Origin: Bacteroidales bacterium
Lineage (GTDB): Bacteria; Bacteroidota; Bacteroidia; Bacteroidales; WCHB1-69
Reading direction: 5' to 3'
Length of the DNA stretch: 64,000 nt
Assembly (NCBI GenBank): GCA_017615795.1
Contig: JAFZZK010000047.1
Coordinates: 1 to 64,000 of the forward strand
Shown here one piece after another: positions 17,256 through 26,071 of this stretch (its first letter is position 1; every line of letters starts with the position of its first letter). A program made the position numbers and the translations under genes. The notes beneath the pieces were generated by a model that was not told the origin of the DNA, did not search any database, and was given only the letters and a program-made list of their open reading frames with translations.

Positions 17256-18239
17256 ATGATGAAAATAGCTTTGGTAGGAGCCACTGGATTAGTGGGTGGC
17301 GTTATGCGTAAAGTGTTGGAAGAAAGAGGATTTGGAGATTGCGAACTTATTCCTGCCGCTTCCGCCCGCTCAGTGGGCAAAAAGGTGACATTTGCCGGAA
17401 AAGTGTGTAATGTGGTCTCAGTCGAGGAGGCCATAGAACAGGCTCCAGAGTATGCCATTTTCTCTGCCGGCAGCGGTCCGTCGCTGCAATACGCCCCTTT
17501 GTTTGCCCAGAAGGGCACGGTGGTCATCGACAACTCTTCGGCATGGCGCAGTGACCCCGACATTCCCTTGGTGGTGCCCGAGATTAACGGTGATGTGATT
17601 CGTCCTGCCGATCACATTATTGCCAACCCGAATTGCTCGACTATACAGATGGTGATGGCGTTGGCTCCGTTGCACAAACGTTATCGCATCAAACGCATCG
17701 TTGTCTCCACGTATCAATCCATTACGGGCACAGGCATGAAGGCTGTCAACCAGTTGGCCAAGGAGCGCGCCGGTGAGCCTTGCGACATGGCATATCCATA
17801 TCAGATAGACATGAACCTATTCCCGCATGGTGGCACCTTTGAGGAGAATGGTTATACGACGGAAGAGACCAAATTGTTGAATGAGACGCGCAAAATATTG
17901 CGTGACAATGAGATTGGCGTATCTGCCACCGTTGTCCGCGTTCCTGTGACGGGTGGGCACTCCGAGTCTGTCAATGTGGAGTTCTACGAGGATTTCGAAA
18001 TGTCAGAAGTGTATGATTTGCTGAACAATATGCCTGGTGTTGTTGTGCAAGACAATCCTGCCGAGAATCTCTATCCCATGCCGTTGTTTGCCAAGGACAA
18101 GGACGAGGTTTTTGTGGGACGCATCCGTCGAGACTTCTCGCAGCCCAAGACACTGAACCTCTGGGTGGTGGCTGACAACCTCCGGAAGGGGGCCGCCACC
18201 AACGCCATCCAGATCATGCAGATGCTGGTTAACCGATAG
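17256..18239 (+). CDS. asd: Aspartate-semialdehyde dehydrogenase
   Basis: Converts L-aspartyl-4-phosphate to L-aspartate semialdehyde with NADPH, on the path to lysine/diaminopimelate, threonine and methionine. The 327-residue protein has the nucleotide-binding GATGLVGGVM at the N-terminus, NSSAWR, the active-site cysteine C127 in NPNCSTIQ, the substrate-binding QSITGTGMKAV, and the histidine in VTGGHSESV. Length is normal. ATG 17256 or the next codon could be used. It is a stand-alone gene with its own promoter. Confidence 0.95.
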   Translation: MMKIALVGATGLVGGVMRKVLEERGFGDCELIPAASARSVGKKVTFAGKVCNVVSVEEAIEQAPEYAIFSAGSGPSLQYAPLFAQKGTVVIDNSSAWRSDPDIPLVVPEINGDVIRPADHIIANPNCSTIQMVMALAPLHKRYRIKRIVVSTYQSITGTGMKAVNQLAKERAGEPCDMAYPYQIDMNLFPHGGTFEENGYTTEETKLLNETRKILRDNEIGVSATVVRVPVTGGHSESVNVEFYEDFEMSEVYDLLNNMPGVVVQDNPAENLYPMPLFAKDKDEVFVGRIRRDFSQPKTLNLWVVADNLRKGAATNAIQIMQMLVNR

Positions 18240-18319
18240 GTCAAACGCCACTTGCCGTGGCCGCCGACCTTATACAATAAATTATCCATTCTCTCGTTTC
18301 ATGCAACGCGGTATTTTCG

Positions 18320-18327
18320 TATTTTTG
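18320..18327 (+). promoter_or_regulatory. Minus-7 box for the S41 peptidase gene
   Basis: TATTTTTG lies 15 bases before ATG 18343. It falls inside the open frame that begins at 18301, which is why the later ATG is chosen as start. Confidence 0.6.
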
Positions 18328-18342
18328 CCGCCTTTATTGAAT

Positions 18343-19983
18343 ATGATGAAAAGAGCGCTATTGACTGTGGTGGCAGCCGTTCTTCTGACGGCGCCTTTGG
18401 CCGCCCAAAACGATTTTGAAATCGCGAAGAATGTGGACATATTCGTCTCCATTCTCAAGGAACTAAACGACAAGTATGCCGACGAGATTTCGCCCGGCGC
18501 ATTGACGCAGACCGCCATTGATGCGATGCTCAACTCGCTGGATCCGTATACGGTTTTCTATCCGGAGTCGGAGATAGAGGATTTTCGCATGATGACCACC
18601 GGCCAGTATGGCGGGATTGGGGCGCTTATTCAGCAGCATGGCAAGGATGTGGTGATTTCCGAGCCCTACGAAGGAACTCCTTCCCAAAAGTCCGGTCTTC
18701 GTGCCGGCGACGTGGTTCGCAAGGTGAATGGCCAATCCCTCGAAGGCAAGAACTCCTCCGACGTGAGTGCAGCCATGAAAGGCCAACCCGGATCCACCCT
18801 TGTGTTGGAAGTCTTCCGCCCGTCTGAGAATAAAAACCTTACCTTCAACATTGTCCGCGAAGAGATAAAGATGCCCAACATTCCCTATTCCGGCATGTTG
18901 GACAAGGAAATCGGCTACGTGAAACTCGACCAGTTCACCGAAAAGGCCAGCTCTGAGGTGCGCGAGGCTTTCCTTAAGCTCAAGGAACAAGGCATGAAAT
19001 ATTTTATCCTTGATCTTCGCGACAATGGAGGCGGCCTCTTGAACGAAGCAGTCAACATCATGAACATCTTCGTGGACAAAGGCGTGCAAATTGTCGAGAC
19101 CAAGGGCAAGATTCCTGAATTGCAGCGTGTTCATAAAACTATGGCACCCGCTACGGACAAGGATATCCCGGTGGTCGTTCTTGTGAATGACCATAGCGCC
19201 TCTGCCTCCGAGATTGTCTCGGGCGCTTTCCAGGATCTTGACCGAGGTGTCATCGTTGGCAAGAAGAGCTTTGGCAAGGGGTTGGTGCAGAATGTGTTGC
19301 CTCTTGATTACAACACTTCCTTGAAAATTACGGTTGCCAAATATTATATCCCTTCCGGACGTTGCGTGCAAAATATCGAATATTTCGACAAGGATACGAC
19401 TAAGGGTGCTTTCAAAATCCCTGATTCCTTGGCGGTTGCCTATAAGACGAAAAACGGACGCACCGTTTACGACAAAGGCGGCGTCGAACCTGACGTGATT
19501 ACCGAAGATAGTCTGCTGAGCGAAATTTTGCTTTCGTTGGTGACGCACAACCTCGTTTTTGACTTTGCGAACGATTATCGTGCCAAGCATGAGTCTATTC
19601 CGCCCGCCGACCAGTTTACGGTGGATGACAAACTCTACCAGGAATTTGTCAATTTCTTGAAGGACAAGGACTACTCCTATAAGACTGTCACAGAGGAACT
19701 GCTTGAGAAACTCAAAACGGCTGCGCAGGAGGATCGTGTCTTCAAGGATATCGAGCCCTATTATAATCAACTGAAAGAAAAACTCAAACAGGAGAAGTCG
19801 GAGGATCTTACTCGTTACAAGGATGAAATCTGCAAGTATCTGGCTTCGGAGATAGTAGTGCGTTACTACTATCAGAAGGGCCGCATCATCAATATGCTTA
19901 GCGAGGATAATGACATCGCCGTCGCCAAAGCCATCCTGCTCGACAAGGCTCGCTACAACTCTATTCTCTCCCCCAAAAAATAG
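18343..19983 (+). CDS. C-terminal processing peptidase (S41 family) with PDZ domain
   Basis: A 546-residue periplasmic serine protease. It has a signal peptide (ALLTVVAAVLLTAPLAAQ), a ~60-residue N-terminal helical region (SLDPYTVFYPESE), a PDZ domain at about 85-165 (GIGALIQ...AGDVVRKVNGQ) and the S41 core (YVKLDQFTEKA, LRDNGGGLL). The Ser-Lys dyad segments are NDHSASASEIVSG and GKKSFGKGLVQ. A C-terminal helical domain follows. Such proteases trim periplasmic or outer-membrane proteins. The ATG at 18343 is favoured by the promoter at 18320 and the signal peptide. The ligase-like gene follows after 6 bases. Confidence 0.9.
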   Translation: MMKRALLTVVAAVLLTAPLAAQNDFEIAKNVDIFVSILKELNDKYADEISPGALTQTAIDAMLNSLDPYTVFYPESEIEDFRMMTTGQYGGIGALIQQHGKDVVISEPYEGTPSQKSGLRAGDVVRKVNGQSLEGKNSSDVSAAMKGQPGSTLVLEVFRPSENKNLTFNIVREEIKMPNIPYSGMLDKEIGYVKLDQFTEKASSEVREAFLKLKEQGMKYFILDLRDNGGGLLNEAVNIMNIFVDKGVQIVETKGKIPELQRVHKTMAPATDKDIPVVVLVNDHSASASEIVSGAFQDLDRGVIVGKKSFGKGLVQNVLPLDYNTSLKITVAKYYIPSGRCVQNIEYFDKDTTKGAFKIPDSLAVAYKTKNGRTVYDKGGVEPDVITEDSLLSEILLSLVTHNLVFDFANDYRAKHESIPPADQFTVDDKLYQEFVNFLKDKDYSYKTVTEELLEKLKTAAQEDRVFKDIEPYYNQLKEKLKQEKSEDLTRYKDEICKYLASEIVVRYYYQKGRIINMLSEDNDIAVAKAILLDKARYNSILSPKK

Positions 19984-19989
19984 CCTGAT

Positions 19990-21507
19990 TTGACGCGCGA
20001 ACTTTTTCATCATAAAGTCTACCTGTTTGGCACGATGGTGTTGGTTGCCTCCATGCCGCTGTCTCATTTCTCCATGGGGCTGACTTCGTTCATTCTCTTT
20101 TTGAATTGGATTGCAGAGTGGAATTGGAAGGAAAAATGGAGCAATCTGAAAGCTAACAAGGAAGGCCTTATATTTGCCGGTCTTTTCGTGGCATGCCTCT
20201 TGGGTCTCATCAAAACGGAAAACTGGGCGTTCGCCTCGCATAACTTGCTGTCCAAGCTGCCCTTGCTTTTTGCCCCGATAGTGGTCATCACGACTCGGCC
20301 ATTCACAAAGAAGGAGCTGGATTGGATCCTGAACACGTTTGTCGCCAGCACGGCATTCTGCTGCGTCTGCTCTGTCACCTATTGGCTGACCCATACCGTA
20401 TCCAATATCCGGGAAATCTCGATTTTCATCGACCATATTCGTTTCAGCCTGTGCATTGACCTGTCCATCACGTTCTGTTTCTATTTCCTCACCCGGAGCA
20501 GCCAGTGGCACTGGTTGAATTGGTTGTATTTGGCCGTGATGGTCTTCTTCGTCGGGTATCTGTTCTTTGCCCAAACCTTGACGGGCATTCTCATTTTGGC
20601 TGTTCTTTGTGTGGTGTTCTTGTTCTACGCCTTGATTTCCATGCCGTCAGGCTGGATTCGCGCCGTCTCGTTGTCTCTGCTCACGGCGGCGATTGTCGCA
20701 GGCACCGTCTATACCAGTCGTATTTGTACCAAATATTTTAAGAACCAGGACATCACGATTACGGAGACTCAGACGGCGCTGGGGAACGCGTATGAATTTG
20801 ACGAGGAGACACCCGTGGAAAGCGGGCACCGCATCGGCTATTATGTGTGCAAGCCCGAGTTGCAGGCCGCATGGGCTCTCAGGTCCGACTCCCTGTACAA
20901 CGATTATCTGGAACAAACCCTGATACGTTATCTCAACTCCAAGGGGCTGCACAAAGACTATGCCGGTGTGATGGCTTTGGATGAGGATGATATCCGCAAT
21001 GTGGAACGCTACATTGCCAATTATGACTATACCCGTCCGTTTGGCCTTCGCCGCGTGCTTTACCAGAATTTTTTCAGCTTATCGATGTTCTGGCAATATC
21101 GCTATATTGATAACTCCACGCTTTTGCAGCGCATCGAGCTGTGGCGTGCATCCGCGGCAGTCATAGAGGATAACTGGCAGCTGGGGGTCGGTATCGGCGA
21201 TTTCAAGGCGGCATTGGACGAACAGCTGGCCGCGCAGAATTCCACCATCGCATACAAGCAAAACCGCGGCAGCCACCAGCAATTCCTTACATATTGGCTG
21301 ATGGGCGGCATATTGTTGGTGGTATATTTCCTGTTTGTCCTCGTCTTTCCCTTCCTCAAGATGCGCAACAAGGTCACGCTCCTCTATATTGCCCTTATAG
21401 TCATCATCTTTGTGTCATGTTTTGGCGAGGACACATTAGAAACACAAACAGGACGGATGCTGTTTTCTGTGTTTGCACCCATCCTGTTGTTTACATTGGA
21501 TGATTAG
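19990..21507 (+). CDS. O-antigen ligase / Wzy-polymerase family membrane protein
   Basis: A 505-residue polytopic membrane protein with about ten or more hydrophobic segments. It has a large loop at residues ~240-395 containing LLQRIELWRASAAVIEDNWQLGVGIGDF, the pattern typical of the Wzy_C/O-antigen-ligase domain, and R-GSHQQFLTYWLMGG with the expected histidine. It probably joins or polymerises surface polysaccharide at the periplasmic face. The start is a TTG six bases after the upstream gene; ATG 20035 would lose part of the first segment. It ends 60 bases from the convergent pepE. Confidence 0.8.
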   Translation: MTRELFHHKVYLFGTMVLVASMPLSHFSMGLTSFILFLNWIAEWNWKEKWSNLKANKEGLIFAGLFVACLLGLIKTENWAFASHNLLSKLPLLFAPIVVITTRPFTKKELDWILNTFVASTAFCCVCSVTYWLTHTVSNIREISIFIDHIRFSLCIDLSITFCFYFLTRSSQWHWLNWLYLAVMVFFVGYLFFAQTLTGILILAVLCVVFLFYALISMPSGWIRAVSLSLLTAAIVAGTVYTSRICTKYFKNQDITITETQTALGNAYEFDEETPVESGHRIGYYVCKPELQAAWALRSDSLYNDYLEQTLIRYLNSKGLHKDYAGVMALDEDDIRNVERYIANYDYTRPFGLRRVLYQNFFSLSMFWQYRYIDNSTLLQRIELWRASAAVIEDNWQLGVGIGDFKAALDEQLAAQNSTIAYKQNRGSHQQFLTYWLMGGILLVVYFLFVLVFPFLKMRNKVTLLYIALIVIIFVSCFGEDTLETQTGRMLFSVFAPILLFTLDD

Positions 21508-21567
21508 ACTTGATGCGACGGAGCGTTGATTGTCTCCTGTCGTGCAAAGGTGATTCCGAGAAAGAAC

Positions 21568-22314
21568 TTATTTGAGGTCGAACTCGAAAGTGTCGCCCGG
21601 TTTCTTTTCCGTCGGTTTTTTGCCGTAACGGAGGACAATCATTTTGCGGGTGCCGCGCAGCGTGATGCGCTCGTGGTCAACCCAAAGGGCGGTGCCTTCG
21701 CGCAGGCCGGCGACGGTGCGCTCCTGGTTGACGGCCAAGTATTCGTTGATGCGCACTTGACGGGTCTCGCCACCATGACGGATGGCGTCGTTGATTTTCT
21801 CGGGATAAGGGTCGATATAGTGCGGGTTGATCTGGAAAGGCACCAGGTCGAGGCACTTGAAACTCTCGGGCATGACGATGGGCATGTCATTGGTGGTGCA
21901 GAGAGTGGGGCAGGCCACGTTGGAACCGGCGCTCCAGCCGATGTAGGGCGTGCCTTCCATGACCTTGCGGCGGATAGGCTCGATGAGCTTGTTGCGGTGC
22001 AGCTCGGCGACCAGATGGAAGGTGTTGCCGCCACCCACCACGATGATGTCGGCCTTCTCGATGACCTTGGCGGGGTCTTTGGCACTGTGGACGGAATTGA
22101 TCTTCTTGCCGAATTGTTTGAACACATTCTGCACGCGCTCCGTGTAGGCGTCATAGCTGGCGGGATAGACCTTGCCGGCCACATCCACGCCTGCGTAAGG
22201 CACAAAAGCCACGTTCTTGCCCATGCCTTGCATGAACTCTTCCAGAAGAGGCTGGCACCAACCAAGATAGGGTTCCTTGTAGTTGGTGGAATTGCTGATC
22301 AGTAATAATTTCAT
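21568..22314 (-). CDS. pepE: Dipeptidase E (alpha-aspartyl dipeptidase)
   Basis: A cytoplasmic S51 peptidase of 248 residues that hydrolyses Asp-X dipeptides. The nucleophile elbow GWSAGSN is present, preceded by VVGGGNTFHL, and the histidine of the triad is in FQINPHYIDP. The start ATG gives MKLLLISNSTNYKEPYLG, as in the family. It is the last gene of a minus-strand series and is separated by 66 bases from the nucleotidyltransferase gene, with no clear promoter in the gap. Confidence 0.92.
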   Translation of the reverse strand: MKLLLISNSTNYKEPYLGWCQPLLEEFMQGMGKNVAFVPYAGVDVAGKVYPASYDAYTERVQNVFKQFGKKINSVHSAKDPAKVIEKADIIVVGGGNTFHLVAELHRNKLIEPIRRKVMEGTPYIGWSAGSNVACPTLCTTNDMPIVMPESFKCLDLVPFQINPHYIDPYPEKINDAIRHGGETRQVRINEYLAVNQERTVAGLREGTALWVDHERITLRGTRKMIVLRYGKKPTEKKPGDTFEFDLK

Positions 22315-22380
22315 ATCGAATATATTTTAAATGTGAATGTTCTTGATTTTATGACATAGGCGTATCACCTACCGCATCTC

Positions 22381-23256
22381 CTAAATCTTTAATTGTGCTA
22401 ATTTTTCCACCACATAGGGCCTGTCTTCCTTGTAGGTGACGCCGAACCATTCGGCATCGCAGGGCAGCACCTTGACCCGGGCTTCGTCGCGTGCCATGAG
22501 GGTGGCAATGACGTTGGGTATGGGGTATTCCGCCGTGATGTTGTCTTGGTTGGCCTTCATGAACTCCACAAACTGTTCCTGCAAGGCGTCAAAGAAGCCG
22601 GGCGTGAAACCCCAGAAATTCATGGAGACGGGCTCGTCGCCGGTAAAGTGGTTGTATAGTCCCTCCTCGATGTTCTCGATGCCCTTGTCGGTGTAGCCGA
22701 TTTTGTGGTTCTCCACGATGTCGGTCAGGAAGCCTTGCTCATTAGTACGGCACACACCGCGCGAGACGGTGCCATTGCGCGACAGCGTCTTGTCGAGGCG
22801 ATAGCCCACCATCGAGTAGGTCGGTGGCACTGTCGGCGCGCTGTTGAGCAGGAAATCGGCCATCACTTTGAAGGCCTGCCGCCCGTAGAAGTCGTCGGCG
22901 TTGATGACAGTGAAAGGCTCATGGATGGCATCACGGGCCACCAGGATGGCATGCGCCGTGCCGTAGGGCTTCTTCCGCTCCGGATTGACCGTGAAACCCT
23001 CGGGCAGCAGGTCAAGCTCCTGAAAAACGTATGCCACAGTGATTTTGTCCGCATATCGCGGCAGGATGTGCTGCTTGAAATCCTCTTCCATGGAACGGCG
23101 GATAACGAAGACAACCTTTCCAAAGCCGCTTTCCCAGGCGAAGCGGACCGAGTAGTCCATGATGGTCTCACCATGGGGTCCCATCGGATCCAACTGCTTG
23201 AGTCCGCCGTAACGGCTGCCCATTCCGGCAGCAAGAATCAGTAATGTAGGGGTCAT
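22381..23256 (-). CDS. Sugar-nucleotide transferase (NTP_transferase family)
   Basis: A 291-residue protein beginning TPTLLILAAGMGSRYGGLKQLDPMGPHGE, the nucleotide-binding signature of the RmlA/GalU/GlmU superfamily. PYGTAHAILVARD and VINADDFYG provide the nucleotide and metal contacts. It would activate a sugar phosphate to an NDP-sugar; the sugar cannot be told from sequence. Its position among polysaccharide genes (MurL-like protein, initiating glycosyl-phosphate transferase, O-antigen ligase nearby) supports a cell-envelope role. Confidence 0.85.
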   Translation of the reverse strand: MTPTLLILAAGMGSRYGGLKQLDPMGPHGETIMDYSVRFAWESGFGKVVFVIRRSMEEDFKQHILPRYADKITVAYVFQELDLLPEGFTVNPERKKPYGTAHAILVARDAIHEPFTVINADDFYGRQAFKVMADFLLNSAPTVPPTYSMVGYRLDKTLSRNGTVSRGVCRTNEQGFLTDIVENHKIGYTDKGIENIEEGLYNHFTGDEPVSMNFWGFTPGFFDALQEQFVEFMKANQDNITAEYPIPNVIATLMARDEARVKVLPCDAEWFGVTYKEDRPYVVEKLAQLKI

Positions 23257-23297
23257 GTTAGGGGTTGGTATTTAGTGATCAGAACTTAAGGTATTAA

Positions 23298-23318
23298 CTA
23301 TTATCTATTATCTATTAT
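23298..23318. repeat. Tandem heptamer repeat, three units
   Basis: Three copies of CTATTAT run from 23298 to 23318 and are followed by two degenerate copies (CTGTTAA, CTAGTAA). They lie in the 82-bp spacer between the nucleotidyltransferase and the MurL-like gene. I see no promoter there. Confidence 0.8.
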
Positions 23319-23338
23319 CTGTTAACTAGTAACTCTCT

Positions 23339-24640
23339 TCACGGTGCCATATTAATGTAGTCTTCCATCAGGTCGTTGTCGAGTTGGGCGAGCTGGGCGT
23401 TGATATAGTGCTTGATGAGATATAGGTCCTTGTGGCTTTCGAGGATGCGGTGGATAGCCTCGTTAACCTCCCGCAGGGTGCCAACACACTCGAATGGCTT
23501 GTAAGGACTGAGGCCGGTCAGCTCATCAAAGGTGTGTTCCAACGAGGGCTTGTCGAGCAGGTCTTCCCCGAAGATTCTAATCATCTCTTCTCGCGGAATG
23601 AACGGCGAGAGGATGATGTAGGCGAAGAGGCACTTGGGACAGTTGCAGCACCATTTGTTCTCCTTGCTCCCCGCATTGCAGCTCTTGAAAACCGGGAAAT
23701 ATTGGGGATGTTGCGCGAAACGTTCTGCAATCTGCAACTCGTTGAGCGGACGGAGATGGCTGTAATAGTGGTTGCAGTCACCCATGAAATCGTGGACATA
23801 TTCGCGGAAATCCTCTTCAAATTCCAGTGATTTGGAGTATTGATGATTGACGTAGGTGCCAGGGATGGTCGGTTCGTTGGCAGACGACTCGTTGGAGAGG
23901 GCCACGTCGCGGATGCCGGTGACCGCGCTCAACAGGGTGGTGTAAAAGGCCAGCATGGCGGAGAAGGGGGTGTGGCCGTTAAGGTACCCTTCGCGGTTGA
24001 GTTCGAGCAGCTTGGGGTCGATTTGGCGCTCAAGGATGATGATGTCGTCAGGTGTCGTGAACCCGGCAATGCGGGCACAGTCGAGTGTGGCGCCGCGCGG
24101 GTTGATGATGAAGGGCACCACCTCGCGCTCGCGGCGGAGCTCTTCGAGCGTGACCACGGAGTCTTTGCCGCCGCCGATGGGCACGATGACGCGCTGGCTG
24201 TCGTTTGCATGAGGAAATGCCAACGTCGAAGCCTCGGGTGCGCTGCCAGGGAACTCGAAATTGAGAAAATCCTGGTGGTTGGAATGGATGTGATTCTTGA
24301 AAAAGAACTCTCCCAAGCCGTTCCAATATAACTTTCTCCAGAAAAATTGCTGGTCGTCGGAGATTTTGTATCCATGGATGCATAACCTTGGACTGCAGGT
24401 GCATTTCCAATAGCTGATCAGCTCAATCATGCCGACGTTAAACACAATGCCGTCCAAGATTGCCAGGTCTGCTGGCCACTGGGCATGCTTGCCGGGCTTC
24501 AGAATCATGTGTGGCCTGAAATGAATTTCATCTCCAATCTGAAAATGGAATTCAATATGAAGAGCGTTGCCTTTTAGTTCGTAGGTATAAGAAGAATAAT
24601 CAAATGTTGGATATTTTTCTCTCAGTTCTTCGAAACTCAT
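23339..24640 (-). CDS. PP-loop ATPase, MurL-like (UDP-MurNAc-L-Ala-glutamate epimerase?)
   Basis: A 433-residue soluble protein with a PP-loop ATP-binding motif, IGGGKDSVVTLE, near residue 155, and a Cys-rich C-terminal segment (KENKWCCNCPKCLFAYIIL). The pattern IGGGKDS...SNESSANEP...NHQYSKSLEFEEDF recalls MurL, which adenylates and epimerises the terminal glutamate of UDP-MurNAc-L-Ala-L-Glu in some bacteria. I recognise this from memory only, so other PP-loop adenylating or amidating enzymes are possible. It is encoded three bases from the sugar-transferase gene and so is likely in one operon with it. Confidence 0.5.
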   Translation of the reverse strand: MSFEELREKYPTFDYSSYTYELKGNALHIEFHFQIGDEIHFRPHMILKPGKHAQWPADLAILDGIVFNVGMIELISYWKCTCSPRLCIHGYKISDDQQFFWRKLYWNGLGEFFFKNHIHSNHQDFLNFEFPGSAPEASTLAFPHANDSQRVIVPIGGGKDSVVTLEELRREREVVPFIINPRGATLDCARIAGFTTPDDIIILERQIDPKLLELNREGYLNGHTPFSAMLAFYTTLLSAVTGIRDVALSNESSANEPTIPGTYVNHQYSKSLEFEEDFREYVHDFMGDCNHYYSHLRPLNELQIAERFAQHPQYFPVFKSCNAGSKENKWCCNCPKCLFAYIILSPFIPREEMIRIFGEDLLDKPSLEHTFDELTGLSPYKPFECVGTLREVNEAIHRILESHKDLYLIKHYINAQLAQLDNDLMEDYINMAP

Positions 24641-24643
24641 TGT

Positions 24644-26065
24644 TTATTTCCCTTCTTTCTTTAGTACAATTAAAACCGTGTATATCAATATCTTGATATC
24701 CATCTGTATCGACATGTTCTCGATGTAGAGCAAATCCCAGCGGAGGCGTTCAATCATCTCGTCCACATTTTCGGCATAGCCGAACTTGACTTGCCCCCAT
24801 GAGGTGATGCCGGGGCGGATACCGAGCAGCAGCTTGTAGTAAGGCACGCGCTCGGAGATTTTGTCGATGTAGTATTGGCGTTCCGGACGCGGCCCCACCA
24901 GCGACATGTCACCGATGAGGACATTGAAAAACTGCGGGGTTTCGTCGAGGCGGTATTGGCGCATGAACTTGCCAAAGGGTGTAATGCGCACGTCGTCCTT
25001 GGAGGAGAGCATCGGCCCCGCCTCTTCCGCATTCTTCTTCATGGAGCGGAATTTGATGATATTGAAGGGCTTGCCCTTGTAACCGATTCGTTCTTGCTTG
25101 TAAAATATAGGGCCGGGTGAGGAGCGTTTCACACCAATGGCCAAGAATATGTAGAGCGGCAACAGCAGGATGAGGGCTATCAGCGAAAACAGGATGTCGA
25201 ACCCGCGCTTGATGAAGCGCTGCCATGTAGGAAGATATTCCGGGGTTATGGAGATGAGCGGCTCGTACATAACGGAGCTGGTCTTGACTGCGCCCAACAA
25301 CACATCCTGTTGCTGGGGGGTGATGTGCAGCGTGAGGTTGCCGAGGTCGCGCGTCAAGGCGATAAGCATTTCGATGTGCTTGCGCTGGCCGTTGTGCAGG
25401 GTGACAATCAGCTCCTCGATGTGGTCCTTCTCGATGATGTCGGGCAATTGTTCCAATGTGCCGAGGCATACGAGATGGTCGTGCAGCAGATCTTCAGACT
25501 GCTCGTCCACCTTGACATAACCGATCAGAAAGTTGCCGGGTGCAGGTTTCTGTTGCATCACAGTCTTGTAAACTTGGTGTGCGTAGGCATCGCTGCCGAT
25601 AATGAGCGTGTTGAAGCCGATTTGTCCGCTGTGGATGCGGCGATTGACGCGCGTGGTGGTGCAAACACGCGGTATGTAGGTTGTTAAAAACTGCACGGCA
25701 AAATAGAACAACATGTACCGCACATAATCTTTCGGCGATGTGACGATGTCGTCCAATATGAAGAAGAAGAAAAAAATCAGGATGCCGAAAATGGTGATGC
25801 CGAGCGTCGTGGTCAGCTCGTCCATGCGGGATTTCCGGTAGATTTTGTTATAGTAGCCGATGAAGGCATGCAGGAACACCCAATAGATCGGGCAGAGCAG
25901 GATGCCCCAGAAGAAGGTCCTGTCGGCCATCATGGCAGCGCCGATGCTGCTGAAAGAGAGGGATTCTCCCACGAGTTTTCGATATACGTAGAGGCACACC
26001 CAGGAAATGATGGCGGCCAGCACATCGAAAAAAACGTATGAAAACAGGAGTCTCCTTTTGTTCAT
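24644..26065 (-). CDS. Initiating undecaprenyl-phosphate sugar-1-phosphate transferase
   Basis: A 473-residue membrane enzyme of the WbaP/polyprenyl glycosylphosphotransferase type. There are four N-terminal membrane segments, a Rossmann-like middle domain (LIIGSDAYAHQVYK), a fifth hydrophobic segment near 280-305, and the catalytic bacterial sugar transferase domain. This has SSPGPIFYKQERIGYKGKPFNIIKFRSM, the Asp-Glu in YRLDETPQFFNVL, and GDMSLVGPRPE. It starts a surface polysaccharide by placing the first sugar phosphate on the lipid carrier. It is six bases downstream of the lipoprotein gene. Confidence 0.92.
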   Translation of the reverse strand: MNKRRLLFSYVFFDVLAAIISWVCLYVYRKLVGESLSFSSIGAAMMADRTFFWGILLCPIYWVFLHAFIGYYNKIYRKSRMDELTTTLGITIFGILIFFFFFILDDIVTSPKDYVRYMLFYFAVQFLTTYIPRVCTTTRVNRRIHSGQIGFNTLIIGSDAYAHQVYKTVMQQKPAPGNFLIGYVKVDEQSEDLLHDHLVCLGTLEQLPDIIEKDHIEELIVTLHNGQRKHIEMLIALTRDLGNLTLHITPQQQDVLLGAVKTSSVMYEPLISITPEYLPTWQRFIKRGFDILFSLIALILLLPLYIFLAIGVKRSSPGPIFYKQERIGYKGKPFNIIKFRSMKKNAEEAGPMLSSKDDVRITPFGKFMRQYRLDETPQFFNVLIGDMSLVGPRPERQYYIDKISERVPYYKLLLGIRPGITSWGQVKFGYAENVDEMIERLRWDLLYIENMSIQMDIKILIYTVLIVLKKEGK

Positions 26066-26071
26066 GCTACA

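Noticed and set aside
18463-20574. 703-codon open frame on the minus strand
   Set aside because: It is antisense to the S41 protease and the ligase-like gene and resembles no protein; both plus-strand genes have clear motifs.
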